From contig JBBQBB010000004.1 in assembly GCA_038317095.1 (NCBI GenBank), positions 29,982-93,981 of the forward strand: a stretch of DNA of 64,000 nucleotides, read 5' to 3'. A program made the translations under genes and the position numbers. The number at the start of each line of letters is the position of its first letter. Positions within the stretch are counted from its first letter, which is position 1. This document shows positions 1-7,218 of the stretch, piece by piece. Source of the stretch: JAGXTF01 sp038317095. GTDB taxonomy: Bacteria; Bacteroidota; Bacteroidia; NS11-12g; UBA955. The notes under the pieces are model-generated. The model worked only from the letters and a program-made list of their open reading frames with translations. It did not search any database and was not told the DNA's origin.

Positions 1-115
1 TTTGCAATTTGCCACACTCTTTAACCAAACCCTTACCATTCAATCTGCAAAAGCAGAATCTGAATACAATTACAACCAATCATTAATAGAATTAAACGCA
101 CTTACAAACCCTTAA
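1..115 (+). CDS. C-terminal end of TolC-like / RND efflux protein (5' partial)
   Basis: An open frame (codons from position 2) runs in from the left edge and stops with TAA at 113-115. The 37 visible residues end with a helical stretch rich in Q, S, E and N, including YNYNQSLIELNALTNP, which resembles the last coiled-coil helix of TolC-family outer-membrane factors. In Bacteroidota the TolC part is often fused to a CusA/CzcA-type RND pump, so this may be the tail of such a fusion. The next gene, 5 nt downstream, is the matching periplasmic adaptor, which supports the assignment. Only the tail is visible, so the family call is inference. Confidence 0.55.
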   Translation, partial: LQFATLFNQTLTIQSAKAESEYNYNQSLIELNALTNP

Positions 116-120
116 CCAAA

Positions 121-1257
121 ATGAAAAACCAAATTAAAATCGCAATACTCCTTGCTATATTGGGCGCGCAATGCACACCACAAAAAGCGCCTATTAATGA
201 AGCACCCATTTCTAAATCCAACACCCTAGTGACTTTAACCGCTGCACAATTAAAAAACACTTCTGTTCGCATAGGAAAAGCCGAAAAGAAAAGCATATCT
301 GCAACCCTTAAATTAAATGGAACCATAGATGTGCCGCCACAAAACATGGTATCTGTAAGTGCACCTATGGGAGGCTATTTAAAAGGGACCAAACTGTTGC
401 CTGGAATGCCAATTCAGAGAGGAGAAGTAATTGCTACACTCGAAGATCCTCAATTCATTACCCTGCAACAAGATTATTTAATGAGCCGTGTTAGATTGAA
501 CATGTTGAAAGTAGAATATGAACGTCAAAAAGAATTAAATCAATCGAAAGTTGGGAGTGATAAAGTTTTTCAACAAGCTGAAATGGAGTATAAAAATGAG
601 AATATTACTGTAAAAGCATTGTCCGAAAAATTAAAAATTATTGGAATAAATCCAGATGCATTTACAGAAAACAGCATTTCCAGAATTATATATTTATACT
701 CTCCTATTTCTGGATTTGTGAGTAAGGTAAATGTAAATATTGGAAAATATTTAAGCCCTACCGATGTACTTTTCGAATTGGTAAATCCCACCGATATCCA
801 TTTAAATTTAAAAGTTTATGAAAAGGATATTGACAAACTATATATAGGACAAAAGGCAACAACTTGGACTAATAATAAGCCGAATGTAAAATACAATTGT
901 GAAGTTATATTAATTGGTCGCAATTTGGACGTTGACAAAACGGTAGAGGTACATTGTCATTTCGAAAAATACGACCCGGCCTTAATTCCTGGTATGTATA
1001 TGAATGCAGAAATGAAGATGCAATTTACCGACTCCTATGTATTGCCCGAAAACGCAGTCATCAATGATGGCAACAAAAGCTATTGTTTTGTTCAAAAATC
1101 TGTCAACACATTTGAATTGCTAGAGATCCAAAAGGGGATTTCCGAAAATGGGTTCACTGCAATTTCTCTATTGGAAAAGGGCAAGATAGAACCAATAAAT
1201 TTTGTTGTGAATGGAGCTTATAATTTGTGGATGGTACTAAAGAATAGCGGAGAATAA
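121..1257 (+). CDS. RND efflux periplasmic adaptor subunit (HlyD/CusB/CzcB family)
   Basis: This 378-aa protein is the membrane-fusion (adaptor) component of a tripartite efflux pump and would link an inner-membrane RND pump to a TolC channel in the periplasm. It has an N-terminal hydrophobic segment (about residues 5-17) followed by a cysteine in LGAQC, a weak lipobox. A lipoyl/barrel-sandwich half follows (VSVSAPMGGYLKGT, then GEVIATLEDPQ), then a helical hairpin (about 120-190), the second lipoyl half (YSPISGFVSKVNV) and a beta-barrel domain with NPTDIHLNLKVYEKD. The length and order fit the CusB/CzcB subgroup. It sits 5 nt after the pump/TolC tail, so both are probably cotranscribed. The transported ion cannot be read from the sequence; divalent metal is the usual substrate. 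Confidence 0.85.
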   Translation: MKNQIKIAILLAILGAQCTPQKAPINEAPISKSNTLVTLTAAQLKNTSVRIGKAEKKSISATLKLNGTIDVPPQNMVSVSAPMGGYLKGTKLLPGMPIQRGEVIATLEDPQFITLQQDYLMSRVRLNMLKVEYERQKELNQSKVGSDKVFQQAEMEYKNENITVKALSEKLKIIGINPDAFTENSISRIIYLYSPISGFVSKVNVNIGKYLSPTDVLFELVNPTDIHLNLKVYEKDIDKLYIGQKATTWTNNKPNVKYNCEVILIGRNLDVDKTVEVHCHFEKYDPALIPGMYMNAEMKMQFTDSYVLPENAVINDGNKSYCFVQKSVNTFELLEIQKGISENGFTAISLLEKGKIEPINFVVNGAYNLWMVLKNSGE

Positions 1258-1305
1258 AGTTTTGCCTTTTTTATTCAATTCAATCACAAAAGTTTAAAAC
1301 TGACG

Positions 1306-1313
1306 TAAATTTG
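1306..1313 (+). promoter_or_regulatory. -7 box TAAATTTG upstream of the CxxCH lipoprotein gene
   Basis: TAAATTTG is an exact match to the Bacteroidota -7 consensus TAnnTTTG and lies 8 nt before the ATG at 1322. I see no TTG at the expected -33 spacing. If used, the transcript would have an almost absent leader. Confidence 0.45.
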
Positions 1314-1321
1314 TAAAACGA

Positions 1322-1816
1322 ATGAGAATCAATTCATTGTTGTTAAATCGTAAGTTATTGTATTTAGGACTATTGGTGGGTGCAAGTATTATTGTCATTC
1401 AAAGTTGCAAGCACACTGTTGGTGACTGCAAAGGCGGCGAAAGCAAAACATCCTCGGCAGGCGACAACGAGAGTCACAACATGGGCGAAAATTGCTTAAA
1501 ATGCCACAATGGAAAGGATGAAGCACCTTGTTTTACCCTTGGTGGTACTGTATATGACAGCGCTATTGTAGCTCCCAAAACTGGAGGAATCCTTAAACTA
1601 TATACTGGACCCAATGGCACAGGAGATTTAGTAAAAACCATAGAAGTGGATGGGCGAGGTAATTTTTACACCTCAAAAACCATTAATTTTATCGGGGGCC
1701 TTTATCCATCCATTACCTCAAAATCTGGAAATACAAAATACATGGGTTCGCCTATACAAATAGGAACTTGCAATTCTTGTCATGGTGCAACTACGTCTAA
1801 AATCACGGTGAATTAA
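1322..1816 (+). CDS. Lipoprotein with two CxxCH (haem c-type) motifs
   Basis: This 164-aa protein starts with a basic N-terminus, a hydrophobic helix (about residues 13-27) and a lipobox-like end at VIQSC (Cys29), typical of Bacteroidota lipoproteins. Two CxxCH motifs are visible: C58LKCH and C150NSCH, near the start and end of the mature part. Between them is a beta-rich stretch (GGTVYDSAIVAPKTGG through the glycine-rich GGLYPSITS). CxxCH is the covalent haem-attachment motif of c-type cytochromes, so a small envelope dihaem or haem-sensing protein is possible, but no distal ligands are obvious. The middle could instead be a carboxypeptidase-regulatory-like beta sandwich. No cytochrome maturation gene is nearby. 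Function unknown. Confidence 0.7.
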   Translation: MRINSLLLNRKLLYLGLLVGASIIVIQSCKHTVGDCKGGESKTSSAGDNESHNMGENCLKCHNGKDEAPCFTLGGTVYDSAIVAPKTGGILKLYTGPNGTGDLVKTIEVDGRGNFYTSKTINFIGGLYPSITSKSGNTKYMGSPIQIGTCNSCHGATTSKITVN

Positions 1817-1830
1817 CCTTACAAAATTAT

Positions 1831-2484
1831 ATGAAAATCAAATCATTCACTTTTAACCCCCTGCAAGAAAACACTTACGTGATTTGGTGCGAGGATACCC
1901 AAAATTGCGCCATTGTAGATGCCGGAAATTATGACAATGCGGAGAACAAAGAATTGCGCAATTTTATTTTGGAAAACAGTTTAATTCCTACCCTCCTTCT
2001 TGGCACTCACGCGCATATCGACCATATTTTTGGCAATTGGTATGTAAAACAGGAGTGGAATATTCCTTATTTATTGCACAGAGAAGACATTCCTATGCTG
2101 GATAGAAGCATTACCATGGCGGCCTTGTGGAATTTGAACTACACACCTTCTACCCTACCAGATGCTTTTTTAGAGGCAGGCCAAATACTGACGTTGGGTA
2201 AATGCGAATTGGAAGTGAGATTTGTACCTGGCCATGCCCCTGGTCATGTGATTTTTGTAAACCACGAAGATCGTTGGGTTATAGGAGGCGATACTCTTTT
2301 TAGGGGCAGCATTGGACGCACAGATTTGCCAGGCGGAAACCACAAATTGCTTTTGGACAAAATTACACAAGAGATTTTTACCCTGCCCGAAGATTATACC
2401 ATTTTTAGCGGCCATGGACCAGAAACAAACGTAGGTTTTGAAAAAACCAACAATCCGTTTTTTTTAAGTAACCATTACGAATAA
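1831..2484 (+). CDS. MBL-fold metallo-hydrolase (glyoxalase II-like)
   Basis: This 217-aa soluble protein has the metallo-beta-lactamase fold signature T-H60-A-H62-I-D64-H65, followed by the further metal ligands in GHAPGH, GGDTLF and SGHGPET. These are the expected ligands for a dinuclear metal centre. The length matches short hydroxyacylglutathione-hydrolase-like hydrolases that act on thioesters in the cytoplasm; the true substrate is not shown. It begins 15 nt after the lipoprotein gene and is followed 28 nt later by menD, so it may be read through into the menaquinone gene. There is no signal peptide. Confidence 0.88.
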   Translation: MKIKSFTFNPLQENTYVIWCEDTQNCAIVDAGNYDNAENKELRNFILENSLIPTLLLGTHAHIDHIFGNWYVKQEWNIPYLLHREDIPMLDRSITMAALWNLNYTPSTLPDAFLEAGQILTLGKCELEVRFVPGHAPGHVIFVNHEDRWVIGGDTLFRGSIGRTDLPGGNHKLLLDKITQEIFTLPEDYTIFSGHGPETNVGFEKTNNPFFLSNHYE

Positions 2485-2511
2485 TATCTTTCTTTTTAAA
2501 CGACCTATCTT

Positions 2512-4137
2512 TTGCAAATTAGAAAAAATCTCGACTTTCTTGCAACCCTTTTCTTTGAAACTGGCGTGACCTATTGGGCTGTTAGTCCTGGGTCTAGGAA
2601 TGCGCCTATTGTTGCGGCTTTTGTGCGTCACGGCGGTTTTGAATTACACAGTTTCCCAGATGAAAGATGTGCCGCTTTTGCAGCATTGGGTATGTCCCAA
2701 GCAACAGGTTATGCTTGTGGTGTAATCTGCACTAGTGGCACTGCAGTTCTCAATTTGTATCCTGCCATTTGCGAAGCTTTTTATCAACGTGTTCCTATGA
2801 TAGTGCTCACGGCAGACCGGCCTGAAGAATTGCTAGATCAATGGGATGGACAGACTATTCACCAAAATCAAATTTTCGAAAAACATATTTTAGAATCTTT
2901 TGAAACGCCCCAAAATCTTGGAGAAAAAGAATGCTTTAAAGACCTAGAAAAGATTATTTATACCGCAGTAAAAACTTCTATTACACCCATTTTGGGACCC
3001 GTGCATATTAATATACCAATGCGCGACCCCATTTATGCGGGTATAAATGAACTTTTTTTTCAGCAAATGCCCGAAAAGCATTTTGTATTTGTAAAACCCA
3101 TAGATACAAAACCTGATGTCGCTTTTTTAAGGGCAGAATTGACGCAATTTAGACGCATTTTAATTGTTGCAGGACAACATGCAGCAGATGCACATATGGA
3201 GCCTTATATGGCCAATATTGCATCAAAATTTCCCTTGCTTGCGGATATCACCAGTAATTTTTCTAAATTTGGAGTAGATGGTTGGGAAATGGGATTGCAA
3301 ACCGTGGATGAAAATTTTGATTTACAACCCGAATTGCTAATCACCTTTGGCTTGTCCGTTACTTCTAAAAAATTAAAACAATTTCTGCGCAATTTCCCAC
3401 CCGCAGAACATTGGCATATTTCTGCATCAGGCTTTACGGGTGACCCCTTTGGAAGCAATCCTGATACAAAAACAATAGAACCCATTTCGTTTTTTGAAAC
3501 GGTATCTGAAATTGCTGAAATTGACAATTTTGATTATTTAAAAAGTTGGAATGATTTCGCGGAAAAAGGAAAAACAAATTACGCACCCCTCCAAATAAAG
3601 AACACCATTTATCTAACTGAATTTGAAATTGTAAGATCCATTTTAAAGCATTCCGACGAAACGGTTACCTTACAAATAGGCAACAGCATGGCCATAAGAT
3701 ATGCAGGCTGGGAAGGAAAAACAAATGCCGAAGTGCATTGCAACAGAGGGACCAGCGGCATAGACGGCACATTGAGCACTGCTGTGGGTTATGCACTTGC
3801 CAAACCCGACAAAAAAACCATTTGTGTGCTAGGCGATGTATCCTTTTTTTACGATTCCAATGGCTTGTGGACCGACCATTTGCCACCCAATTTGCAAATC
3901 GTTATCATCAACAATTATGGCGGAAAAATATTCAATTATATCGATGGACCCAATCAAGAACCTGCACTAATGCCATTGATACAAACACCGCACAAGTTTG
4001 ACGCAGAGCATATTGCCGCGCATTTTGGCATTCCCTATTTTTCAAATACATTGCCTTTTATAGAAGAAAAATTAATAGAAGGATTGCTGCAAAACCAGTG
4101 TTGCATATACGAATATTTAATCCATGAAGACAAATAA
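2512..4137 (+). CDS. menD: 2-succinyl-5-enolpyruvyl-6-hydroxy-3-cyclohexene-1-carboxylate synthase
   Basis: MenD is the thiamine-diphosphate enzyme that condenses isochorismate with 2-oxoglutarate in menaquinone synthesis. Family marks are the N-terminal VSPGSRNAP motif, FPDERCAAFAALGMSQATG with the ThDP-activating glutamate, CTSGTAVLNLYPA, PMIVLTADRPEEL, and the C-terminal ThDP/Mg site GDVSFFYDSNGL followed by IINNYGGKIF. The 541-aa length is normal. The start is TTG at 2512: the family N-terminus aligns right there and no ATG exists before the SPGSRN motif. The last 14 nt overlap the next gene, suggesting translational coupling. No other men genes are in the window. Confidence 0.93.
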   Translation: MQIRKNLDFLATLFFETGVTYWAVSPGSRNAPIVAAFVRHGGFELHSFPDERCAAFAALGMSQATGYACGVICTSGTAVLNLYPAICEAFYQRVPMIVLTADRPEELLDQWDGQTIHQNQIFEKHILESFETPQNLGEKECFKDLEKIIYTAVKTSITPILGPVHINIPMRDPIYAGINELFFQQMPEKHFVFVKPIDTKPDVAFLRAELTQFRRILIVAGQHAADAHMEPYMANIASKFPLLADITSNFSKFGVDGWEMGLQTVDENFDLQPELLITFGLSVTSKKLKQFLRNFPPAEHWHISASGFTGDPFGSNPDTKTIEPISFFETVSEIAEIDNFDYLKSWNDFAEKGKTNYAPLQIKNTIYLTEFEIVRSILKHSDETVTLQIGNSMAIRYAGWEGKTNAEVHCNRGTSGIDGTLSTAVGYALAKPDKKTICVLGDVSFFYDSNGLWTDHLPPNLQIVIINNYGGKIFNYIDGPNQEPALMPLIQTPHKFDAEHIAAHFGIPYFSNTLPFIEEKLIEGLLQNQCCIYEYLIHEDK

Positions 4138-4780
4138 AACCGCAATTATAGCAGGGGCCAGCGGCCAAATTGGCAACTACTTGCTCCATGATTTATTAGA
4201 ATCAAAACAATATGAAAAAGTAATTGCTTTGGTAAGGAATCCTTTGGGTATTTCGCACCCAAAACTACAAGAAATAAAAGTTGATTTCACCAATCCAGAT
4301 ACATTAAAAATAAAAGCAGACGATGTTTTTTGTTGTTTGGGAACAACGATAAAAACGGCAAATACAAAAGAAAATTTCAAAGCCGTGGATTATGGCTATC
4401 CAATGGCATTGGCGCAGGCTACATTGGCATCTGGTGCTTCTCGTTTTTTTGTTGTATCTTCTGCGGGAACCAGCTTGGATTCTTCAATATTTTATGCAAA
4501 AGTAAAAGCTGAAATGGAAAGAGATTTACAAAAAATAGGCTTCAATGCCTTGTATATTTTCAAGCCCAGTATGCTTTTGGGACCCAGAAAAGAATTCAGG
4601 TTTGGAGAATTAATGGGTAAATTTTTTATGCAAATATTAGCCCCATTGATTCCTAAAAAATATAAAGGCGTACAAGCCAGCAAAGTGGCTGAAAGCATGT
4701 TGCATTGTGCAAATACATCTTCAGAAGGCGTGCATTTCATTGACAATGAGCAAATATTGTCTTGCCCGTCCTTCAAATGA
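4124..4780 (+). CDS. NAD(P)-binding atypical SDR / TIP30-like oxidoreductase
   Basis: The 218-aa protein begins with a Rossmann nucleotide-binding motif (GASGQIG at about residues 12-18) and continues with VIALVRNP, DDVFCCLGTTIKTA and SSAGTSLDSSIFYAKVKAEME, where Tyr and Lys are spaced as in SDR catalytic YxxxK. KPSMLLGPRKEFR resembles the C-terminal half of the HTATIP2/TIP30-like atypical SDRs. The gene overlaps menD by 14 nt, so it is cotranscribed; the overlap says nothing firm about the substrate. It could be an oxidoreductase or only an NAD(P)H-binding regulatory protein. Confidence 0.82.
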   Translation: MKTNKTAIIAGASGQIGNYLLHDLLESKQYEKVIALVRNPLGISHPKLQEIKVDFTNPDTLKIKADDVFCCLGTTIKTANTKENFKAVDYGYPMALAQATLASGASRFFVVSSAGTSLDSSIFYAKVKAEMERDLQKIGFNALYIFKPSMLLGPRKEFRFGELMGKFFMQILAPLIPKKYKGVQASKVAESMLHCANTSSEGVHFIDNEQILSCPSFK

Positions 4781-4930
4781 ATTTTTCACATATTACGGTT
4801 CTTCAGCCACTTACCCCAATAGGATTAGAATAGATTGGTGAGGCCATTTCAATTCATTTCAAATCCTTGTCGGCATTAGCAATCAAGAAGAAAAAACATC
4901 CGCCATACATAGTATTATCCTTGTGACCTT

Positions 4931-4957
4931 CGCCCTCGACCCGCCTCGGCGAGGGCG
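4931..4957. repeat. GC-rich inverted repeat (8-bp stem)
   Basis: CGCCCTCG at 4931-4938 pairs with CGAGGGCG at 4950-4957 across an 11-nt loop. There is no downstream T-run, so it is not a standard intrinsic terminator. Its GC content stands out from the AT-rich surroundings. Confidence 0.55.
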
Positions 4958-4964
4958 GAATTTG

Positions 4965-4999
4965 GGTTTAACGAAAGGAACTATTCGTTAGGCGAAACC
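4965..4999. repeat. Second inverted repeat next to the GC-rich hairpin
   Basis: TAACGAA (4969-4975) pairs with TTCGTTA (4984-4990) around an 8-nt loop, and the flanking GGTTT (4965-4969) can pair with AAACC (4995-4999) with a small bulge. Together with the hairpin at 4931-4957 it forms a structured block of about 70 nt. Confidence 0.5.
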
Positions 5000-5122
5000 T
5001 TTACAACCGCAAGAAGCCTAACAATAACCACTTTTAGAGTGTTGATAAATATTTTACTTTCATTTAATATTATAACAATTTCTGTTTATTAACTTAGTTT
5101 AACAATTTAAATTTATAAACTT

Positions 5123-5296
5123 ATGCCTGACCATTCTTCTTGTATCGACAACAAACCGATGATGGAACTGAGTGGAACAAGCATTACTTCAGCAGAAAGT
5201 AAAGAAAGTTCGTTGACCCGTATTCTGGAAAACACAAACAAGAGTCCAATATTAAATTTTGCGTTTAGGCGTAAGTCCACGGTGAAGTACACCTAA
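5123..5296 (+). CDS. Possible 57-aa small protein (doubtful)
   Basis: An ATG at 5123 opens a 57-codon frame ending with TAA at 5294-5296. The peptide (MPDHSSCIDNKPMMEL...STVKYT) is polar, without signal peptide or membrane segment, and I do not recognise it. There is no -7 box directly upstream; the preceding 80 nt are almost pure AT. It is kept only because it is the longest frame in this part of the intergenic region and its composition (serine, threonine and lysine rich) is not absurd for a protein. Confidence 0.25.
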   Translation: MPDHSSCIDNKPMMELSGTSITSAESKESSLTRILENTNKSPILNFAFRRKSTVKYT

Positions 5297-5386
5297 AAGT
5301 GATTCAAAAAAGGAAATAAAGACACTTGTGTAAAATCAGATACCTTAATACAAGGTAAAGAACTCGCGTTCTCAAATCTATTATTA

Positions 5387-5578
5387 ATGAATGGTTTTGA
5401 ATATTTAAACGATGAATCGAAAAAGTATTATTTTATTAAATATTATTCTACATGCATAAATGGATATGATACTATTTTTACTTTGGGTATTTTTGAATAT
5501 GTCGACACTTTAACTGCCATAAAAAAGCAGTTCAAATTTAACAACGCAAAAAATATTAATTTAAAATTAAAAGCATGA
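5387..5578 (+). CDS. Possible 63-aa hypothetical protein (doubtful)
   Basis: An ATG-started frame of 63 codons ends with TGA at 5576-5578. The product is rich in Tyr, Phe, Asn and Lys (for example YYFIKYYSTC and LKLKA at the end), as expected for a random AT-rich frame but also for a small AT-rich accessory gene. No signal peptide, domain or promoter is visible. The C-terminal lysine-rich end and lack of neighbours give no hint of function. Confidence 0.3.
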   Translation: MNGFEYLNDESKKYYFIKYYSTCINGYDTIFTLGIFEYVDTLTAIKKQFKFNNAKNINLKLKA

Positions 5579-5699
5579 AATCATATAGAATTAATACGGA
5601 TTAAAAATATTATAGTATTTGCATTAATTGAGAATATAGTTTATAAAAATATATGGAAGAATTATAACCTTCGATAAAAGGCATCGACTACCCGCACCG

Positions 5700-5772
5700 A
5701 CCCAAAAGGCGGGGTGGCGCGTTCCAAAGACATCCGCCGCGGCGGATTGTGGTAAAAACCCCGCATTTGGGT
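5700..5772. repeat. Compound inverted repeat enclosing a 16-bp perfect palindrome
   Basis: ACCCAAA...GCGGGGT (5700-5715) pairs with ACCCCGC...TTTGGGT (5758-5772): 14 base pairs interrupted by a 2-by-1 internal loop. In the space between the arms lies the perfect palindrome ATCCGCCGCGGCGGAT (5732-5747). The outer CTACCC/GGGTAG (5688-5693 and 5769-5774) is an alternative outermost pairing. The whole block could form a long hairpin with a central cruciform. No T-run follows, so termination is not the obvious role; a dispersed REP-like element is possible. Confidence 0.65.
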
Positions 5773-5821
5773 AGCTGCCAACCGCTGCTACAAATGATTT
5801 CACTGACCATCATTCAAATCA

Positions 5822-6271
5822 TTATTTATACCTCTCCAAATCCCTTTTCACATCTTTTTCTTTCAAATCCTCACGTTTGTCGTAAGTTTTCTTGCCTTGC
5901 CCTACTCCTATTTCTATTTTAAACAATCCTTTTTCATTTTCAAACAAACGAATAGGAAACACTGTATACCCTTTGGTTTTGGCTTTTTTTGACAGCCTTA
6001 CCATTTCCTTTTTGGTAAGCAGCAATCTGCGGTCGCGCATGGGTTCGTGTGTGGCAAAACTGGCCTGTTTAAACTCAGAAATGTGCATGTTTTTTAAAAT
6101 TAAAATTTCGCCGTCGAACAAACAATACGCATCGCCCATGTTCACGTTGTTTTGCCGAATCGCCTTCACTTCCGTGCCTTTCAACTCAATTCCCGCTGAA
6201 AATTTATCTTCAATATGAAAATTAAATCCCGCTTTGCGGTTTACAATTTCTATCTTTTTATTTGGTGCCAC
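5822..6271 (-). CDS. smpB: SsrA-binding protein SmpB
   Basis: This 149-aa protein is the tmRNA partner that brings SsrA to stalled ribosomes in trans-translation. Recognisable family segments include the N-terminal IVNRKAGFNFHIEDKFSAG, GIELKGTEVKAIR, GDAYCLFDGE and the C-terminal basic GKKTYDKREDLKEKDVKRDLERYK, which folds along the mRNA channel. The length is normal. It starts inside the end of the thioesterase-like gene (14-nt overlap, 6258-6271) and is probably translated by coupling from a transcript starting near 6660. The ssrA gene itself is not in the window. Confidence 0.96.
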   Translation of the reverse strand: MAPNKKIEIVNRKAGFNFHIEDKFSAGIELKGTEVKAIRQNNVNMGDAYCLFDGEILILKNMHISEFKQASFATHEPMRDRRLLLTKKEMVRLSKKAKTKGYTVFPIRLFENEKGLFKIEIGVGQGKKTYDKREDLKEKDVKRDLERYK

Positions 6272-6614
6272 TTTTAATCCTTTCTATCAATCTTTGCACT
6301 TTCTCTTTTTTTAATATTTTTTGCCCTTGCTTCCCTTCTGCTACAATCCTATCTCCCACTTTTACCCAAAAATCGCAATCGACATTGTTGCCTTCCAAAC
6401 GATACAAAGTTGCGGTAATTTTTACAGTTTCTCCTAGCAGTGCCGGCGACTTGTGGTTGATATGTAAAAAAGTGCCAATGCCTTCCTCGTCATCTTCCTT
6501 CATGTTTAACACAAACTGTCTGCAAGCCCATTCCACATCTCTGCCAAGGGCAAATGTTCCGTAAAACGGATGAACCATACCCGTTTCAAATTCTGCCAAA
6601 TCATTTTCACCCAC
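6258..6614 (-). CDS. Thioesterase-like (hotdog fold) protein; start codon unclear
   Basis: The 118-aa frame as counted from GTG at 6614 contains ETGMVHPFYGTFALGRDVEWA, IGTFLHINHKSPALLGE and VGDRIVAEGKQGQKILKKEK, which match a conserved Bacteroidota family of short single-domain hotdog thioesterase-like proteins. Substrates are unknown; acyl-CoA thioesters are typical. The reading frame stays open for 17 more codons upstream of GTG (to a TGA at 6666-6668), and these encode YKTGDSIFTTHTV, which looks like the missing first beta strand of the family. No ATG, GTG or TTG is present there, only ATC (6660-6662) and ATT (6630-6632). The gene overlaps smpB by 14 nt and probably forms an operon with it. 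Confidence 0.75.
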   Translation of the reverse strand: MGENDLAEFETGMVHPFYGTFALGRDVEWACRQFVLNMKEDDEEGIGTFLHINHKSPALLGETVKITATLYRLEGNNVDCDFWVKVGDRIVAEGKQGQKILKKEKVQRLIERIKSGTK

Positions 6615-6666
6615 GGTATGGGTTGTAAAAATGGAATCTCCGGTTTTATACTTTTGTTTGATTTTT

Positions 6667-6699
6667 CAAAAATAGAACAGTCTGGCCAATTTAAGTCAA
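6667..6699 (-). promoter_or_regulatory. Promoter of the thioesterase-like/smpB unit
   Basis: On the minus strand, TATTTTTG (6667-6674) matches the -7 consensus TAnnTTTG and a TTG (6697-6699) lies 22 nt upstream. The predicted transcript starts near 6660, just downstream of the in-frame TGA, so the thioesterase-like start codon must lie within the first codons of the mRNA or at GTG 6614. The -33 element overlaps the 3' end of ytxJ. Confidence 0.6.
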
Positions 6700-7041
6700 C
6701 AAAGCCAATTGTTCTTTCAATTCCCTGGGCTGAATATCACCATGCGAAGCTTCAAAAACACATTCGCCATTTTTTACCAACAACAATTGTGGCGATTGAT
6801 GATACACAGAGAAATCATCCGCCATTTTGTTAGACAAACCTCGGTGCTTCAATAAATCCAAAAAATAACATTCAACATCCTGGTAAATTTCTGCGTCGGC
6901 AGAATTTAACCGATTCAAAGCCATGCTGCTAATGGCGCAGCGTGTGCTATGCTTAAAAAACACCACAGGTCTACCAAAGGAACCTTTTACGGCTTCTTCA
7001 AACTGCGATTCACTTTCGAGTTGAATCCAAGGGTGACTCAT
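6691..7041 (-). CDS. ytxJ: Bacillithiol-system redox-active protein YtxJ
   Basis: This 116-aa thioredoxin-fold monothiol protein has the YtxJ signature VVFFKHSTRCAISSMALNR, with one active-site cysteine (Cys35), followed by the conserved YFLDLLKHRGLSNKMADDF and HQSPQLLLVKNGE (cis-Pro region). YtxJ is regarded as a bacilliredoxin-like protein acting on bacillithiol-mixed disulfides in the cytoplasm; this implies the host makes bacillithiol, though no bsh genes are in the window. I chose ATG 7041 because the upstream 15 codons of the open frame are unlike the family and lie inside a small lipoprotein gene with which this start overlaps (ATGA). Confidence 0.9.
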   Translation of the reverse strand: MSHPWIQLESESQFEEAVKGSFGRPVVFFKHSTRCAISSMALNRLNSADAEIYQDVECYFLDLLKHRGLSNKMADDFSVYHQSPQLLLVKNGECVFEASHGDIQPRELKEQLALLT

Positions 7042-7166
7042 TTTCTTTCTACCATTCCGTGATTCGCTTGACCAACTGTTGGGCAACGGTCCTTTTTACG
7101 GATTCCGCAACCAATTGCAATTGTCATTAAAAATACCACGGCGAGAATTACATTTGCTTTTTTCAT
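7038..7166 (-). CDS. Small 42-aa lipoprotein upstream of ytxJ
   Basis: An ATG at 7166 opens a 42-codon frame ending in TGA at 7038-7040, overlapping the ytxJ start as ATGA. The peptide has a basic start (MKK), a hydrophobic core (VILAVVFLMTIAIGC) and Cys20 after IAIG, a good lipobox. The mature part is only 22 residues: GIRKKDRCPTVGQANHGMVE, ending RK. Similar tiny lipoproteins with a C-G-x-R-K-K then C-P-x-V-G pattern occur in Bacteroidota, in my recollection. A -7 box lies at 7185-7192, which gives a short leader. It is too short for usual gene finders. Function unknown. Confidence 0.7.
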   Translation of the reverse strand: MKKANVILAVVFLMTIAIGCGIRKKDRCPTVGQANHGMVERK

Positions 7167-7184
7167 GATTAATAATACTTACTG

Positions 7185-7192
7185 CAAAATTA
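7185..7192 (-). promoter_or_regulatory. -7 box TAATTTTG for the small lipoprotein/ytxJ operon
   Basis: TAATTTTG on the minus strand matches TAnnTTTG exactly and lies 18 nt before the ATG of the 42-aa lipoprotein. A TTG upstream is only 13 nt away, shorter than usual, so the -33 element is uncertain. Confidence 0.5.
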
Positions 7193-7218
7193 ACGAATTC
7201 CATGCCAAATTTATTTTC

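Larger units (their letters stand above)
4781..5821. other. Gene-poor, AT-rich kilobase with GC-rich hairpins and two doubtful small ORFs
   Basis: Between the SDR-like gene and the 3' end of smpB there is about 1 kb without a convincing gene. It is strongly AT-rich around 5040-5120 and 5380-5680, but is interrupted by GC-rich inverted repeats at 4931-4957 and 5700-5772. Two short open frames (5123-5296 and 5387-5578) are listed separately with low confidence. I see no tRNA, IS end or recognisable pseudogene. Because smpB reads leftward and the SDR gene rightward, both ends of this region are 3' ends, so it is a convergent intergenic space. Confidence 0.6.

Noticed and set aside
4781..5821. 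tRNA or IS remnant in the gene-poor kilobase
   Set aside because: No cloverleaf with TTCRA loop and no transposase fragment or terminal repeats with target duplication could be found by eye.
7149..7156. TACATTTG on the plus strand as promoter for the THUMP-like methyltransferase
   Set aside because: Exact -7 match but inside the divergent lipoprotein gene, with an overlong spacer (25 nt) to the next TTG; kept as a possibility only.
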